Shown: positions 43,199 through 53,554 of the stretch, piece by piece
Layout: every line of letters starts with the position of its first letter
How positions within the stretch are numbered: the stretch's first letter is position 1
Source of the DNA: Candidatus Methylomicrobium oryzae
Lineage (GTDB): Bacteria; Pseudomonadota; Gammaproteobacteria; Methylococcales; Methylomonadaceae
NCBI RefSeq assembly: GCF_016745425.1
Contig: NZ_JAERVK010000010.1
Coordinates: 1-64,000 of the forward strand
Length of the DNA stretch: 64,000 bases
Direction of reading: 5' to 3'
Translations under genes and position numbers: made by a program
Notes under the pieces: generated by a model
The model's input: the letters and a program-made list of their open reading frames with translations, nothing else
What the model was told of the DNA's origin: nothing
Databases searched by the model: none

Positions 43199-44440
43199 CT
43201 ATTCTTCGTGTTCGACGATTTGATCCAGACGGGTCACAATTTCGCTGGAAGAGAGTTCTAGCGCGGATTTATAGCTCTCGCAAGCCTTGTCCTTTTCGTT
43301 CTGGCCAAAGTAAAAATCGCCCAGCAATTGATAGGCGTCTACGCTCGGGTCGAGTGCAATGCTTTGATTCAGGTAGTTTTCGGCTTTTTCGCCCTCGCCC
43401 AGCTGCAGGGAGAGCTTGCCGAGAGTCGATAACAGCACCGAGTTGCCGTGACCTGCGGCCAGCCATTGTTCGGCGGCCGCCAATTGTCCGGCCGCGTCGT
43501 TCGATTGGATGCTGCCGTACAGAACCAGCAAAGTGTCGTCCAGATTGACTGACAGCGTATGCGCAAGCTCTTCTTCGATCCGGGCGCCGGCGCCGGCTTC
43601 GATCATCGCGGCAAAATAGATTGCCGACATGCCGTGCATTTTTTTGATGTGCGCCGGCATTTCCGACCAGAGCAGAGCGATTTGAGTCGCATCGCCGAGT
43701 TCGGCGGCCTGTTTCAGCAGACGGCTGAAGGTTTCGGTTTCGAGCAGTTTGACCTCGGCTTCCATCAATACCTTGTTGTGATGAAGCGAAGGCAGCAGTT
43801 TCCGAATCGCTTCCCAATCGCCGACCTGTTGATAGGTCTGATGCAGTAATTTCAATACGCTCGCATGCGTCGGGTTGATCGAGTGCAATCTGGTCAGCGT
43901 TTCGAGCGCATGATCGAACTGGTTGCCGGACAGATGCAGTTCGGCTTGGGTTAGACCGATTGCGATATTCGAACCGGGTGCCTGATCGGCGGCTTTCTGC
44001 AGATATTCGTCGCGTTTGTCGAACGCGCCGCGCGACTGAGCCGCGCGGGCGGCGGTCAAATAATGGATCAACGGTGCCCCGCTATGGGAGGCATGCTTGA
44101 TCAGAATTTTTTCCGCCTGTTCCCAGTTGCCTTCTGCCGAATCGACCAGCCCTGCTATCAACGCTTCCTGCGAACGGTTGAATTTGATGTGGCTGCCGCG
44201 TTTCTTAAGCTGGCCAGGCAACCGGAACAGCCAGCCGAGCAAGCGGAAGAAGATATAAAGTAAAAAAAACGCGAGGATCAAAGCGACCACGAAAGCGGCC
44301 AGCGTCGTCTCGATCGACCAGTGGCCGATTCCTACCAAGACATAGCCGGGCGTTTCCAGGCTCTTGAATCCGTAATATGCCCCTAGTGCTGCGGCAATCG
44401 TGATAAACACCGGCCCCAGGAAATAAAGAATCTTTTTCAT
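43199..44440 (-). CDS. hemY: HemY-type TPR membrane protein
   Basis: 413 residues: two N-terminal membrane segments (ILYFLGPVFITIAAALGAYYGF; TLAAFVVALILAFFLLYIFF) and a long tetratricopeptide-like region. HemY is the last gene of hemCDXY in gammaproteobacteria; it is not the Bacillus protoporphyrinogen oxidase of that name. Role in haem synthesis or assembly at the membrane is unclear. Four-base overlap with hemX. Confidence 0.92.
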   Translation of the reverse strand: MKKILYFLGPVFITIAAALGAYYGFKSLETPGYVLVGIGHWSIETTLAAFVVALILAFFLLYIFFRLLGWLFRLPGQLKKRGSHIKFNRSQEALIAGLVDSAEGNWEQAEKILIKHASHSGAPLIHYLTAARAAQSRGAFDKRDEYLQKAADQAPGSNIAIGLTQAELHLSGNQFDHALETLTRLHSINPTHASVLKLLHQTYQQVGDWEAIRKLLPSLHHNKVLMEAEVKLLETETFSRLLKQAAELGDATQIALLWSEMPAHIKKMHGMSAIYFAAMIEAGAGARIEEELAHTLSVNLDDTLLVLYGSIQSNDAAGQLAAAEQWLAAGHGNSVLLSTLGKLSLQLGEGEKAENYLNQSIALDPSVDAYQLLGDFYFGQNEKDKACESYKSALELSSSEIVTRLDQIVEHEE

Positions 44441-45696
44441 TTTTTATTCGGTTCCGGTTGGATAGGGGCAATCTGAACAGGTTGTTGCGGCTGAGCGGCA
44501 GGCGGAGGGACCTGTACCGGTGCCGGTTCCGATGGCAGCGGTTTTTGTTCGGGTGCCGATTTTGCGGCCGGCGCAGCCTGCAGGGCTTTATCGGTTTCGA
44601 TCCGTAATTTGGTAATGTTTCTGAGCAGCTTCAGCGATTCGCTGATGTCGGGGAAATGGCTCCGGATATTGATGGCCTGGAACCGGTCGATTTCAGCGAT
44701 GAATTTGCGTGTTTCCGGGTTCGGCGTGAAGTTCTCTTCGGTCCATTTTTTCGCATCGTCCAGGGCGGCTTTATATAGCGCTTCGTTCTGCTGCACCAGC
44801 GCGACTTTGACCGTTTCCAGTTTCGCGCGCAGCTGTTCGCGGATAAATTGAGCTTCTTCCGGGGTCAGGGTTTCTTTGATCGGTTGATCGGTATGCCGGA
44901 TCGTAACGATGCCGTGCAGCCTTTCAATTGCCGAGTCCAGCAGTTCATGAGAAGGCTCATTACTGTCGGCATGGCTGTGGATTTCGGTCGAAGGGCTCAG
45001 CGCCTTGCCGGCGTAGGGCAATAACAGGGTAAGATTCCCGGAAGTTTCCTGAAGGCTTCGCAACGACGCGTAGAGTCCGACAATATCGGCCGCCTCCACG
45101 TTTTTCAATGAGGCAATTTCTTTGGCGATTTCCTCGCGCACTTTGAATACGGCTGCGTCGCCGCTTTCACGAAGGCGCTCGTCGGCGGCCTCGAGCGCCT
45201 CCCGCGCCGTATTCACGTCGCCGACCAGCTGCAGTCTTTCATTGGCGGTGCCGAGCAGGTATTCGGCGTCCGCAATCAGCAGGTCGCCGCGGGTCTTGCC
45301 GAGCTGGCGTTGCAGGCGGGTAATTTCCTCGCTCAGTTCTTTGCGCGCCGTATCCAGCTTTTCGCCATGTTGCCTGGAGACTTCGTCGAGTCTCTTGGTA
45401 AAGTGGTCGTCCCGATTCGCTACCGTTCCTTCAAGAGTGGACAATTGTTCCTGAATCGCGGTCAGCTGGGCCTGGTAATCGGAAATTTTCTTGGCCATCT
45501 CTTTCTGGACTTCGCCGCCCAGGCTGGTTTGCCGCTCCCTAAGCTGCATCAGTAAATAGTAACCGGCGCCGGCTACGGCCAAAATGGTCAGAATGATGAC
45601 GATGCCAAACCAGAATCCGCTGCGGGATCGCCGCGTTTTTACCAGATTTTCCGCATTCCCTTCTATTTGTTCATTCAGTTCGGCCACTTTTTTCAC
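44437..45696 (-). CDS. hemX: HemX (uroporphyrinogen-III methyltransferase-like membrane protein)
   Basis: 419 residues, one membrane segment near the N terminus (GIVIILTILAVAGAGYYLLM), then a long coiled coil and the HemX domain (YLLGTANERLQLVGDVNTA is the family mark). C terminus is a Pro/Gln/Ala-rich tail. Despite old annotation it is not a functional methyltransferase in sequence. Overlaps hemD by 26 bases and hemY by 4. Confidence 0.92.
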   Translation of the reverse strand: MKKVAELNEQIEGNAENLVKTRRSRSGFWFGIVIILTILAVAGAGYYLLMQLRERQTSLGGEVQKEMAKKISDYQAQLTAIQEQLSTLEGTVANRDDHFTKRLDEVSRQHGEKLDTARKELSEEITRLQRQLGKTRGDLLIADAEYLLGTANERLQLVGDVNTAREALEAADERLRESGDAAVFKVREEIAKEIASLKNVEAADIVGLYASLRSLQETSGNLTLLLPYAGKALSPSTEIHSHADSNEPSHELLDSAIERLHGIVTIRHTDQPIKETLTPEEAQFIREQLRAKLETVKVALVQQNEALYKAALDDAKKWTEENFTPNPETRKFIAEIDRFQAINIRSHFPDISESLKLLRNITKLRIETDKALQAAPAAKSAPEQKPLPSEPAPVQVPPPAAQPQQPVQIAPIQPEPNKK

Positions 45697-46459
45697 CTGT
45701 TGCCCAAGTTATTATTTTTTCGAGAATTGCTGTATCCGAAGGGCTATCCGTTACATAAATTCGTTCAAATCCGCTGTCTTCGGCCATTTGGCGGATACGG
45801 CCGCTGACGACTATCAGAGGAGTGGCCAACGCCTGGTTTCGCCCTTTTTCGCCCAGCATGATCAATAGGTTTTTTAGAGCTTCGCCGCTGGTCACTATGA
45901 TTAGCCCAAGCCCCTTTTGCTCCAGCAAGTCCAGTACCGGCGCCGGATCCGCAAGCGGGCGCGTTCTTCGATAAACATCCAGATAATCGACATTCGCGCC
46001 GCGATTTACGAGTTCCTCGCGCAACGTGTCGAGGCCGCCTGCGCCGCGCACGATCAGGATGCGCTGGCCCGAAACCTGCTGCAGCGCCGGCATTGCGAGC
46101 AGTGCTCGGCTGTCCGAGCCGTCCGCGGGTACAAGATCGGCCGTTAGACCGGCGGCGGCAAGCGCCCTTGCGGTCGCTGCTCCGATTGCGGCAATCCGGG
46201 TGTTGCGAAATTGATCTATTTTGCCATCATTCGCGAGCAGTGCAAAATTTACTGCATTTGCACTAATGAAAACAACCCATTGGAAGCGATGCAGGTTTGC
46301 CAGCGCTTGGGCGATCCGGACGCGGTCGGCCGCGGCAACGATTTCGAGGGTCGGAAACGCGACCGCGACGCCTTGCTGCCGTTCGATCAAGCGGCATAGA
46401 TTGTATGCCTGATGCTGCGGGCGAGTCACCAGGATGTGCGCCCCGTTCAGTGAAATCAT
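45671..46459 (-). CDS. hemD: Uroporphyrinogen-III synthase
   Basis: Cyclises hydroxymethylbilane to uroporphyrinogen III with inversion of ring D. 262 residues. Sequence in this family varies; visible: [10 protein letters not shown] start, [24 protein letters not shown] and [16 protein letters not shown]. Start ATG 46459 overlaps the hemC stop by four bases. Confidence 0.95.
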   Translation of the reverse strand: MISLNGAHILVTRPQHQAYNLCRLIERQQGVAVAFPTLEIVAAADRVRIAQALANLHRFQWVVFISANAVNFALLANDGKIDQFRNTRIAAIGAATARALAAAGLTADLVPADGSDSRALLAMPALQQVSGQRILIVRGAGGLDTLREELVNRGANVDYLDVYRRTRPLADPAPVLDLLEQKGLGLIIVTSGEALKNLLIMLGEKGRNQALATPLIVVSGRIRQMAEDSGFERIYVTDSPSDTAILEKIITWATGEKSGRTE

Positions 46460-47379
46460 TCCTGATACAATGCGGCGAGGATTCGATCGGCGCCTTGCGC
46501 CAGAAGGTTTTCGGCGATGTGCCTGCCCAAGTCTTCCGCCTGGTCCAGGCCATTCCAGTTTTCGCTGCGGAAAATTACCGAGCCGTCCGGCGCACCGACC
46601 AGCCCGCGCATGAACAGGCGTTCGCCCTGTTTCTCGGCGAATCCCGCGATCGGCACCTGGCAGCCGCCTTGCAGCCGGGCATTCATTGCGCGTTCGGCGC
46701 GGACGCAAACGGCGGTATCGCTGTCGTGCAGGACGCGGAGCAGGGCATTGATTTCCGCATCGTCGCGGCGGCATTCGATGCCGATCGCGCCCTGGCCGAT
46801 CGCGGGCAGGCTGATCGCCGGGTCGAGGCGCTCCCGGATCCTGTCCGTCATTCCCAGGCGTATCAGGCCGGCCGAGGCCAGGATTACCGCATCGAAATCG
46901 CCGGCGTCGAGTTTGGCGAGCCGGGTGTTCACGTTGCCTCGGAGCTGGAGGATTTCGGCATTCGGAAAACGCTGTTTGATCTGGCATTGCCGGCGCAGGC
47001 TCGAAGTGCCGATCCGGGCGTTGGCCGGCAATTGGTCAAGACACGCGAAGCGGTTCGATACCAGCGCGTCGGTGGGATCCTCGCGCTTGAGTATTGCCGC
47101 CAGATGCAGCCCATCCGGAAATTCGACCGGTACATCCTTCATCGAGTGCACAGCGATGTCGGCCTCGCCTTCGAGCATGCCCTGTTCAAGCTCCTTCACG
47201 AACAGGCCCTTGCCGCCGACTTTGGCGAGCGGAGCGTCGAGAATCTTGTCGCCCCGCGTCGTCATTTGCACCAGTTCGGTCCGGATGCCCGGAAAATGTT
47301 GTTCCAGAAGGGCGGCGACATGATTGGCCTGCCACAGTGCGAGCGGGCTTTTGCGCGTTGCGATTCGGATCGGTTTCAT
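46456..47379 (-). CDS. hemC: Hydroxymethylbilane synthase (porphobilinogen deaminase)
   Basis: Joins four porphobilinogen units. 307 residues. N terminus [15 protein letters not shown], the catalytic region HSMKDVP, arginine motif [10 protein letters not shown], and the dipyrromethane-cofactor Cys in [11 protein letters not shown]. First gene of hemCDXY; a REP doublet lies upstream between it and mpl. Confidence 0.98.
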   Translation of the reverse strand: MKPIRIATRKSPLALWQANHVAALLEQHFPGIRTELVQMTTRGDKILDAPLAKVGGKGLFVKELEQGMLEGEADIAVHSMKDVPVEFPDGLHLAAILKREDPTDALVSNRFACLDQLPANARIGTSSLRRQCQIKQRFPNAEILQLRGNVNTRLAKLDAGDFDAVILASAGLIRLGMTDRIRERLDPAISLPAIGQGAIGIECRRDDAEINALLRVLHDSDTAVCVRAERAMNARLQGGCQVPIAGFAEKQGERLFMRGLVGAPDGSVIFRSENWNGLDQAEDLGRHIAENLLAQGADRILAALYQE

Positions 47380-47418
47380 TGTTTGGATCGGACTAAATTA
47401 TTAGGGCTGAAAAAATGT

Positions 47419-47483
47419 GTAGGGCGGATAAGCGCAGCGCATCCGCCAATGCGGCGACATCGGATGCGCTGCGCTTATCCGCC
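47419..47483. repeat. REP doublet between hemC and mpl
   Basis: GTAG followed by the left arm (from 47423) and a perfect 23-base inverted copy at 47461-47483. Each arm folds on itself through GGCGGAT / ATCCGCC. It shares the GTAG and the GCGCAGCGC core with the other doublets of the window but has a different hairpin sequence. Confidence 0.75.
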
Positions 47484-47495
47484 GTCTTTTCGATG

Positions 47496-48851
47496 TCATT
47501 GGCGCAATTCTGCCAATAATCTGGCATAAATACCGCCGAAGCTGCCGTTGCTCATCAATACGAAATGGCCGCCGTAGCGTGCTTCCAGCTTCAGCCTGGC
47601 GATGATCTGGTCGAGGCTTTCGCAAATCTCGATGTTCTCTGCGTACCGTTTGAGTTGGCTCAGGTCCCAGCTTAATTCTTTGGGCTGATAGATCAGCGCC
47701 TGATCGGCCTGGTTCAATGATTTTGCCAAGGTTTCGGTATGCACGCCGAGGCGCATCGTGTTCGAACGGGGTTCGAGGACGGCGATGATGCGTTCCGGGC
47801 CGACCTGTTTGCGCAGGCCGTCCAGCGTGGTCGCGATCGCGGTCGGGTGATGCGCGAAATCGTCATAGACGGTCACGCCGTCGAGTTTCGCGATCACTTC
47901 CATTCGCCGTTTGACGTTCCGGAACCGGGCCAGGGCGTCGATCGCGTCGGTAGGGCGGATGCCGGCATGATGCGCGGCGGCGATTGCGGCCAGTGCGTTC
48001 GACACGTTGTGTTCGCCGGTTAGCGCCCAATCGACTTCGCCTTGCTCGATTCCCTTATGGCGAACCGTAAAACGGCTGCCGTCGGCCTTAGCCAGTACCG
48101 CATTCCATCCGGCCGCGCCGTTGATCGAGGTTTGCTCGACCGGCGTCCAGCAGCCCATGGCCAGCACATCGCGAATGTTGCGTTCGTTTTCCGGCGTGAC
48201 GATCAGGCCCTCGCCCGGAATCGTCCGGACCAGATGGTGGAATTGTTTCTTGATCGCATCGAGATCCGGAAAAATGTCCGCATGGTCGTATTCGAGGTTG
48301 TTCAGGATCGCGGTCCGGGGCCGGTAGTGCACGAATTTCGAGCGTTTGTCGAAAAACGCCGAGTCGTATTCGTCCGCCTCGACGACAAAAAAGGAAGATT
48401 CGCCAAGCCGTGCCGATACGCCGAAATTGAGCGGAATGCCGCCGATCAGGAAGCCGGGCTTAAAACCCTGATGTTCGAGTATCCAGCTCAGCATACTCGT
48501 CGTGGTCGTCTTGCCGTGCGTGCCCGCTACGCCGAGCACCCAGCGGTCCTGCAGCACATGCTTAGCGAGCCATTCGGGACCGGAAACATAATTCAGGCCC
48601 CGGTTCAGCACGGCTTCGACTTCAGGGTTTCCGCGCGACAGGGCATTGCCGACGACCACCAAATCCGGTTTCGGGTCGAGATTTTCGGCCCGGTAGCCTT
48701 CCATTAAAAGAATCCCTTGGGATTCCAGTTGCGTGCTCATCGGCGGATAGACGTTCTGGTCGGAGCCGGTGACGTGGTACCCCATTTGCCGGGCGATTAC
48801 CGCCAGGCCGCCCATGAAGGTGCCGCAGATGCCGAGTATGTGAATATGCAA
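47496..48851 (-). CDS. mpl: UDP-N-acetylmuramate:L-alanyl-gamma-D-glutamyl-meso-diaminopimelate ligase
   Basis: Mur-ligase-family enzyme that reattaches recycled tripeptide to UDP-MurNAc in peptidoglycan recycling. 451 residues. N terminus HIHILGICGTFMGG, ATP loop GVAGTHGKTTTT, then VVEADEYDSAFFDKRSKF, which is characteristic of Mpl versus MurC. Cytoplasmic. Single gene. Confidence 0.96.
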   Translation of the reverse strand: MHIHILGICGTFMGGLAVIARQMGYHVTGSDQNVYPPMSTQLESQGILLMEGYRAENLDPKPDLVVVGNALSRGNPEVEAVLNRGLNYVSGPEWLAKHVLQDRWVLGVAGTHGKTTTTSMLSWILEHQGFKPGFLIGGIPLNFGVSARLGESSFFVVEADEYDSAFFDKRSKFVHYRPRTAILNNLEYDHADIFPDLDAIKKQFHHLVRTIPGEGLIVTPENERNIRDVLAMGCWTPVEQTSINGAAGWNAVLAKADGSRFTVRHKGIEQGEVDWALTGEHNVSNALAAIAAAHHAGIRPTDAIDALARFRNVKRRMEVIAKLDGVTVYDDFAHHPTAIATTLDGLRKQVGPERIIAVLEPRSNTMRLGVHTETLAKSLNQADQALIYQPKELSWDLSQLKRYAENIEICESLDQIIARLKLEARYGGHFVLMSNGSFGGIYARLLAELRQ

Positions 48852-49063
48852 AGTCTTTTTCCGAATGAGAGTGGAACGGAGTCGCCTGACGCATTAAGCC
48901 GCTGCGAATCTTCTTATGATACTGTAGGGAAGCCGGATTGGTAAAACCCGCTGATCTCTTTAATCCCGTACCGCTTGCGCCGGCGGTCAAGTTAGGATGA
49001 AATAACCCTACTCCGATCGTAGCCGCTTGCCGGCGACGTTTACAAAGATTTGGTTTATGAATA

Positions 49064-49441
49064 ATGAGCGAAAAAAATAAAATTCTGATTGAAGCGGCTC
49101 CGCATTATGTCGAAGGGCAGTCCGTGCCGGAGGAAGGCCGCTACGTATTTTCTTATACGATTACGATTACGAATCTAGGTACGACGGCGGCAAAGCTGTT
49201 GACCCGGCATTGGCTGATCACCGACGCGAACGGCAAGATCCAGGAGGTCCGCGGCGACGGGGTGGTCGGTGAACAACCGTATCTGAAGCCGGGCGAATTT
49301 TTCCGTTATACCAGCGGCGCGATGATCGAGACGCCGGTCGGCACGATGCAAGGCGAATATACGATGCGCACGGACGATGGCAATCATTTCAACGCAGCGA
49401 TCCCGCGTTTTACGCTGTCGATTCCCCGGACGCTGCATTAA
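49064..49441 (+). CDS. apaG: ApaG protein
   Basis: 125-residue beta-sandwich protein. YVFSYTITITNLGTTAAKLL and RHWLITDANGKIQEVRGDGVVGEQP are the family core, including the GxGVVGxQP element. It sits directly before apaH (4-base gap), the usual arrangement. Confidence 0.96.
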   Translation: MSEKNKILIEAAPHYVEGQSVPEEGRYVFSYTITITNLGTTAAKLLTRHWLITDANGKIQEVRGDGVVGEQPYLKPGEFFRYTSGAMIETPVGTMQGEYTMRTDDGNHFNAAIPRFTLSIPRTLH

Positions 49442-49445
49442 GCCG

Positions 49446-50294
49446 ATGGCGATTTATGCAATCGGCGACGTTCAAGGGTGCTATGACGACCTGCTGAAAC
49501 TGCTCGACACGATCGCCTTCGATCCCGATTCCGACCGGCTCTGGTTTGCCGGCGATCTGGTCAACCGGGGGCCGAAATCGCTGGAAGTGCTGCGTTTCGT
49601 CAAGTCTTTGGGTGATACGGCGGTCGCCGTGCTCGGCAACCACGACCTGCATCTTTTGGCGGCCTATGACTCCGGCATCGTGCATAAAAAGGATACCTTC
49701 CGCCCGGTTCTGGAGGCCGGGGATGCGGACGAGCTGATCGACTGGCTTCGGTTCCGTCCACTGTTTTACACCGACGGCGAATTCTGCCTGCTGCATGCGG
49801 GCCTGCCGCCGCAATGGGGCCTGGAAGAGGCGCAGAAGATGGCGAGGTTGGCCGAAGGCGTCCTGCAAAGCGACGATTACCGGCAGTTTCTGGGCCAGAT
49901 GTACGGCAACCAGCCGGACCGCTGGTCGAAAGACCTGGAGGGCGTGCCGCTGTTGCGCTTGATCGTCAATTGCTTTACGCGGATGCGTTTCGTGGACGCG
50001 GAGGGCCGGCTCGACTTCGAGAACGACGGCCCGCCCGGCTCGCAGCCGGGCCATTTGATGCCCTGGTTCGCCGCGCCGAACCGCCGGAATGCCGATTTGC
50101 GGATCGTCTTCGGGCATTGGTCGCAGCTCGGCTATTACGATGGGCACAATTGCTATGCGATCGATACGGGTTGTTTGTGGGGCGGGCAACTGACGGCGTT
50201 GCGCCTTGGCGAGTCCGTCGAAAGGGTCAGTATCGACTGTCCCGGCTACCGGCGTCCCGGCAAAGCCTATACCGATGCGCGAGGTGTCCTCTGA
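49446..50294 (+). CDS. apaH: Bis(5'-nucleosyl)-tetraphosphatase, symmetrical
   Basis: Hydrolyses diadenosine tetraphosphate to two ADP. 282 residues. Metallophosphatase motifs GDVQGCYDD, GDLVNRGPKS and GNHDLHL near the N terminus, later HAGLPPQW and FGHWS. ATG at 49446 gives the conserved MAIYAIGDVQG start. Confidence 0.97.
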   Translation: MAIYAIGDVQGCYDDLLKLLDTIAFDPDSDRLWFAGDLVNRGPKSLEVLRFVKSLGDTAVAVLGNHDLHLLAAYDSGIVHKKDTFRPVLEAGDADELIDWLRFRPLFYTDGEFCLLHAGLPPQWGLEEAQKMARLAEGVLQSDDYRQFLGQMYGNQPDRWSKDLEGVPLLRLIVNCFTRMRFVDAEGRLDFENDGPPGSQPGHLMPWFAAPNRRNADLRIVFGHWSQLGYYDGHNCYAIDTGCLWGGQLTALRLGESVERVSIDCPGYRRPGKAYTDARGVL

Positions 50295-50365
50295 CTTCCG
50301 AGATGGATGTATTGCCCTCGTTCGCGCTTTGAGCCTATTTCCTCGAAAGATCGTTAGGGTATGAT

Positions 50366-50452
50366 GTAGGATGGGTAGAACGCAGCGAAACCCATCGATC
50401 GAAATCCCGTTATAAGGCTGTGATGGGTTTCGCTGCGTTCTACCCATCCTAC
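50366..50452. repeat. REP doublet between apaH and gpmI
   Basis: Two perfect inverted 31-base units (50366-50396 and 50422-50452), each GTAG plus a hairpin with arms GGATGGGT / ACCCATC around a loop containing CGCAGCG. This is a REP type common in many proteobacteria. 25 bases separate the two. It occupies much of the 321-base gap between the genes; nothing else is recognised there. Confidence 0.8.
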
Positions 50453-50615
50453 GCGTTTTTGCCTCTCTGGGGCGTCCCTCTATCCATAGCCCCTCTCGTG
50501 GCCGCATCAATCCAGTCGTGACGGCATCCGCCTTGCGCATGATAGAATAGCCGTTTTGCGCTTCAACAGCCCTATCTCGTTTATCTGGCTTATTTTTTCA
50601 CTTACTCGAAAAATT

Positions 50616-52259
50616 ATGAAATTAGAAAAATCTTCCCGCTTTGCTCCTTGTCCCGGTCCCGTTGTCACCATCGTGCTCGACGGCGTGGGTATTTCTCCGC
50701 GCGAGGACGGCGATGCGGTCAAAACCGCGCGCACGCCCATGCTGGATAAGCTGATGGCGAATTTCCCCATGACGGCTCTGCGCGCGCACGGCACTGCGGT
50801 CGGGATGCCCAGCGACGAAGACATGGGTAACAGCGAAGTCGGGCATAATGCGATCGGCGCGGGCCGTGTGTTCGCCCAAGGCGCCAAACTGGTCGCGGAA
50901 TCGATCGCCAGCGGCAACTTGTGGCAAGGTCAGGCATGGCATGAAGTCGTTGCTGCCGCCAAACACGGCGGCACGCTGCATTTCATCGGTCTGTTCTCCG
51001 ACGGCAACGTGCATTCGCATATCGACCATTTGCGTGCGATGCTCGAGCAGGCCAGGAAAGAAGGCGTGTCGAAGGTGCGTCTCCATATTTTGCTGGACGG
51101 CCGCGACGTAGGCGAAACTTCGGCGCTGGATTATGTCGATCCGTTCGAGGCCTTTCTGGACGGCTTGCGCAGTCCCGAGTTCGACGTGGCGATCGCCTCC
51201 GGCGGCGGCCGCATGACGATCACGATGGACCGTTACGAGGCGCATTGGGCGATGGTGCAGCGCGGTTGGGATATTCACGTGCGCGGCGAGGGCCGGCAGT
51301 TCGCCAGCGCCCATGAAGCCATCGTCACTTATCGCAACGAGTTGAAGGTGATCGACCAGGATCTGCCCGGTTTCGTGATCGCCAAAGACGGCAAGCCGCT
51401 GGGACCGATCGTCGACGGCGATGCGGTGGTGTTCTTCAATTTCCGCGGCGACCGTGCGATCGAGATTTCCCGCGCTTTCACCGAAGAAAATTTTACCGCC
51501 TTTCCGCGCGGCCCCTTGCCGAAAGTCACCTATGCCGGCATGATGCAGTACGACGGCGATACCAAGTTGCCGCCGCGCTTTCTGGTCCAGCCGCCGGCGA
51601 TCGACAAAACGATGGGTGAATACTTAGCCAAAAACGGCATTCCACAATACGCGATCAGTGAGACGCAAAAATACGGCCATGTCACCTATTTTTGGAACGG
51701 CAACCGTACCGGCAAATTCGACGACGCGCTGGAAACCTATGTTGAAATCCCGAGCGACGTGGTGCCGTTTGAACAACGCCCGTGGATGAAATGCGCCGAA
51801 ATCACCGATGCCCTGATCGAGGCGGTTCGGAGCGGCAAATACCGCTATTTGCGCGTCAACTACGCCAACGGCGACATGGTCGGCCATACCGGCAATTTCG
51901 AAGCGGCAGTGACCGCGATGCAAGGGCTCGATTTGCAATTAGCCCGTTTGATTCCGGTGATTCTGGAAGCGAAAGGTACGGCGATCATCACCGCGGACCA
52001 CGGCAATGCCGACGAAATGTACGAACTGGATAAAAAGGGCAACGTGACCCGCGATGCCGAAGGCCGCACCAAGGCCAAAACCTCTCATACGCTGAATCCG
52101 GTGCCGTTTGTGCTGATTTTCGGTGAGCCGGAGCCGGCATTCAATTTGCGGGAGGATTTAGCGGCGCCGGGCTTGTCGAACATTGCGGCGACCGTGCTGA
52201 ATCTGCTCGGTTTCGAGGCGCCGGACGGTTACGATTCGAGTTTGATCGAACCGGCCTGA
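50616..52259 (+). CDS. gpmI: 2,3-bisphosphoglycerate-independent phosphoglycerate mutase
   Basis: Interconverts 3- and 2-phosphoglycerate in glycolysis and gluconeogenesis using two Mn2+. About 547 residues, somewhat longer than the usual 510-515. Catalytic Ser is in [14 protein letters not shown]; metal sites in [18 protein letters not shown] and ADHGNADEM. Start at 50616 chosen from the protein pattern; the frame is open 20 codons more. Confidence 0.96.
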   Translation: MKLEKSSRFAPCPGPVVTIVLDGVGISPREDGDAVKTARTPMLDKLMANFPMTALRAHGTAVGMPSDEDMGNSEVGHNAIGAGRVFAQGAKLVAESIASGNLWQGQAWHEVVAAAKHGGTLHFIGLFSDGNVHSHIDHLRAMLEQARKEGVSKVRLHILLDGRDVGETSALDYVDPFEAFLDGLRSPEFDVAIASGGGRMTITMDRYEAHWAMVQRGWDIHVRGEGRQFASAHEAIVTYRNELKVIDQDLPGFVIAKDGKPLGPIVDGDAVVFFNFRGDRAIEISRAFTEENFTAFPRGPLPKVTYAGMMQYDGDTKLPPRFLVQPPAIDKTMGEYLAKNGIPQYAISETQKYGHVTYFWNGNRTGKFDDALETYVEIPSDVVPFEQRPWMKCAEITDALIEAVRSGKYRYLRVNYANGDMVGHTGNFEAAVTAMQGLDLQLARLIPVILEAKGTAIITADHGNADEMYELDKKGNVTRDAEGRTKAKTSHTLNPVPFVLIFGEPEPAFNLREDLAAPGLSNIAATVLNLLGFEAPDGYDSSLIEPA

Positions 52260-52276
52260 TCTGCGCAAGCCGGTAA

Positions 52277-52303
52277 GGCGGAACCGGTTTACCGGGTTCC
52301 GCC
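52277..52303. terminator. Hairpin between convergent gpmI and tsaD
   Basis: GGCGGAACC / GGTTCCGCC, 9-base perfect stem with a 9-base loop, 18 bases after the gpmI stop. No T-run, so a weak or factor-assisted terminator. Confidence 0.5.
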
Positions 52304-52429
52304 ATTGGGAACGGGGAAGGATGCCGACTGTTTTCCGGGAACCTCGGGTTGGCGGGTCGCCTCGGCAACTGCTCCTTGCGTTGCCCTAGCCCCGGCATCC
52401 ATGCAGTCGTGCCGGCTCCGCCTTACAAA

Positions 52430-53443
52430 TCAACCGGGCGACGCCAATTCGCTGATCGGCCAGCGCGGCTTGGCTTTGATCGCAAGCGGTTCCCCCTGGC
52501 CGGCCAATAAGCGCTGGCAGCCTGCGTAGGCGATCATTGCGCCGTTGTCGGTGCAGAAGGCGGGCCGGGGGAAATGGATCGAGGCTTTTTCTTTTTCCGC
52601 CATGGCGCGGAGCGAGGCGCGGATTTGGGTATTGGCGCTGACGCCGCCTGCGACCACCAGCGTTTTGAGCCCGGTTTGCCGGAGCGCGCGCCGGCATTTG
52701 ATCGTCAGCGTATCGGCGACCGCGTCCTGAAAGGCGAGGGCAATGTCGGCCTTATCCTGTTCGCTTTGGGCGGTTGTCTGCAAGGTATTCAGGGTGAAGG
52801 TTTTAAGTCCGCTGAAGCTAAAATCCAGACCGGGGCGGTCGGTCATCGGGCGCGGAAAGACGAATCGCGGCTTCCCGCTTTCGGCCAAGGCCGACAATTT
52901 AGGGCCGCCCGGATAGCTCAGGCCGAGCATCTTGGCGGCCTTGTCGAAGGCCTCGCCGGCCGCATCATCGAGCGATTCGCCGAGGATCCGGTAGTGGCCG
53001 ATGCCTTCGACTTCGACCAGTTGCGTATGGCCGCCGGAAATCAAGAGGGCGACGAACGGGAATCTCGGCGGCTCCGGCTCCAGCATCGGCGCCAGCAGAT
53101 GGCCTTCCATGTGATGCACTGCGACCGCCGGTACCTGCCAGGCCCAGGCCAGGCTACGTGCGGTCGCGGCGCCGACCAACAGGGCGCCGATCAGGCCGGG
53201 GCCTGCGGTATAGGCGATGCCGCCGATGTCGCGAGGAACCAATCCGCTGTCCTTCAACGCTTGCCGGATCATCGGCGCCAACTTCCGGATATGGTCGCGC
53301 GACGCCAGTTCCGGTACCACGCCGCCGTAGTCGCGGTGCAGGTCGATCTGGCTGTACAGGAGGTCGGACAACAGTCCCCGTTCGGAATGGTAAAGCGCGA
53401 CGCCGGTTTCATCGCAGGAGGTTTCTATGCCTAAAACGATCAT
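52430..53443 (-). CDS. tsaD: tRNA N6-adenosine threonylcarbamoyltransferase
   Basis: Transfers the threonylcarbamoyl group to A37 of tRNAs reading ANN codons. 337 residues, ASKHA fold. Marks: [16 protein letters not shown] start, [10 protein letters not shown] (metal His), SGGHTQLV and [13 protein letters not shown]. Divergent from rpsU with about 110 bases between, the classical arrangement; the rpsU promoter -35 lies only 7 bases from its start. Confidence 0.98.
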   Translation of the reverse strand: MIVLGIETSCDETGVALYHSERGLLSDLLYSQIDLHRDYGGVVPELASRDHIRKLAPMIRQALKDSGLVPRDIGGIAYTAGPGLIGALLVGAATARSLAWAWQVPAVAVHHMEGHLLAPMLEPEPPRFPFVALLISGGHTQLVEVEGIGHYRILGESLDDAAGEAFDKAAKMLGLSYPGGPKLSALAESGKPRFVFPRPMTDRPGLDFSFSGLKTFTLNTLQTTAQSEQDKADIALAFQDAVADTLTIKCRRALRQTGLKTLVVAGGVSANTQIRASLRAMAEKEKASIHFPRPAFCTDNGAMIAYAGCQRLLAGQGEPLAIKAKPRWPISELASPG

Positions 53444-53449
53444 CGGATT

Positions 53450-53478
53450 TTGAAAATGGGCTGAAAGAAAGGTATAAT
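53450..53478 (+). promoter_or_regulatory. Sigma-70 promoter of the rpsU operon
   Basis: TTGAAA (53450-53455), 17 bases, TATAAT (53473-53478). Near-consensus. It would drive rpsU-yqeY-dnaG-rpoD. Expected start near 53485. Confidence 0.75.
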
Positions 53479-53493
53479 TAGGAGTTTACTAGT

Positions 53494-53519
53494 GGGTGTG
53501 GTGACGCCCTTGTTTTTTA
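53494..53519 (+). terminator. Possible attenuator in the rpsU leader
   Basis: Stem GGGTGT / ACGCCC (one G-T pair), loop GGTG, followed by TTGTTTTTT. It has the form of a rho-independent terminator but lies between the promoter and the rpsU start, about 10 bases into the expected transcript, so it may attenuate the operon or yield a very short RNA. Confidence 0.45.
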
Positions 53520-53554
53520 AATCTTAACACAACTGGAAATTTGGAAACCTAATA

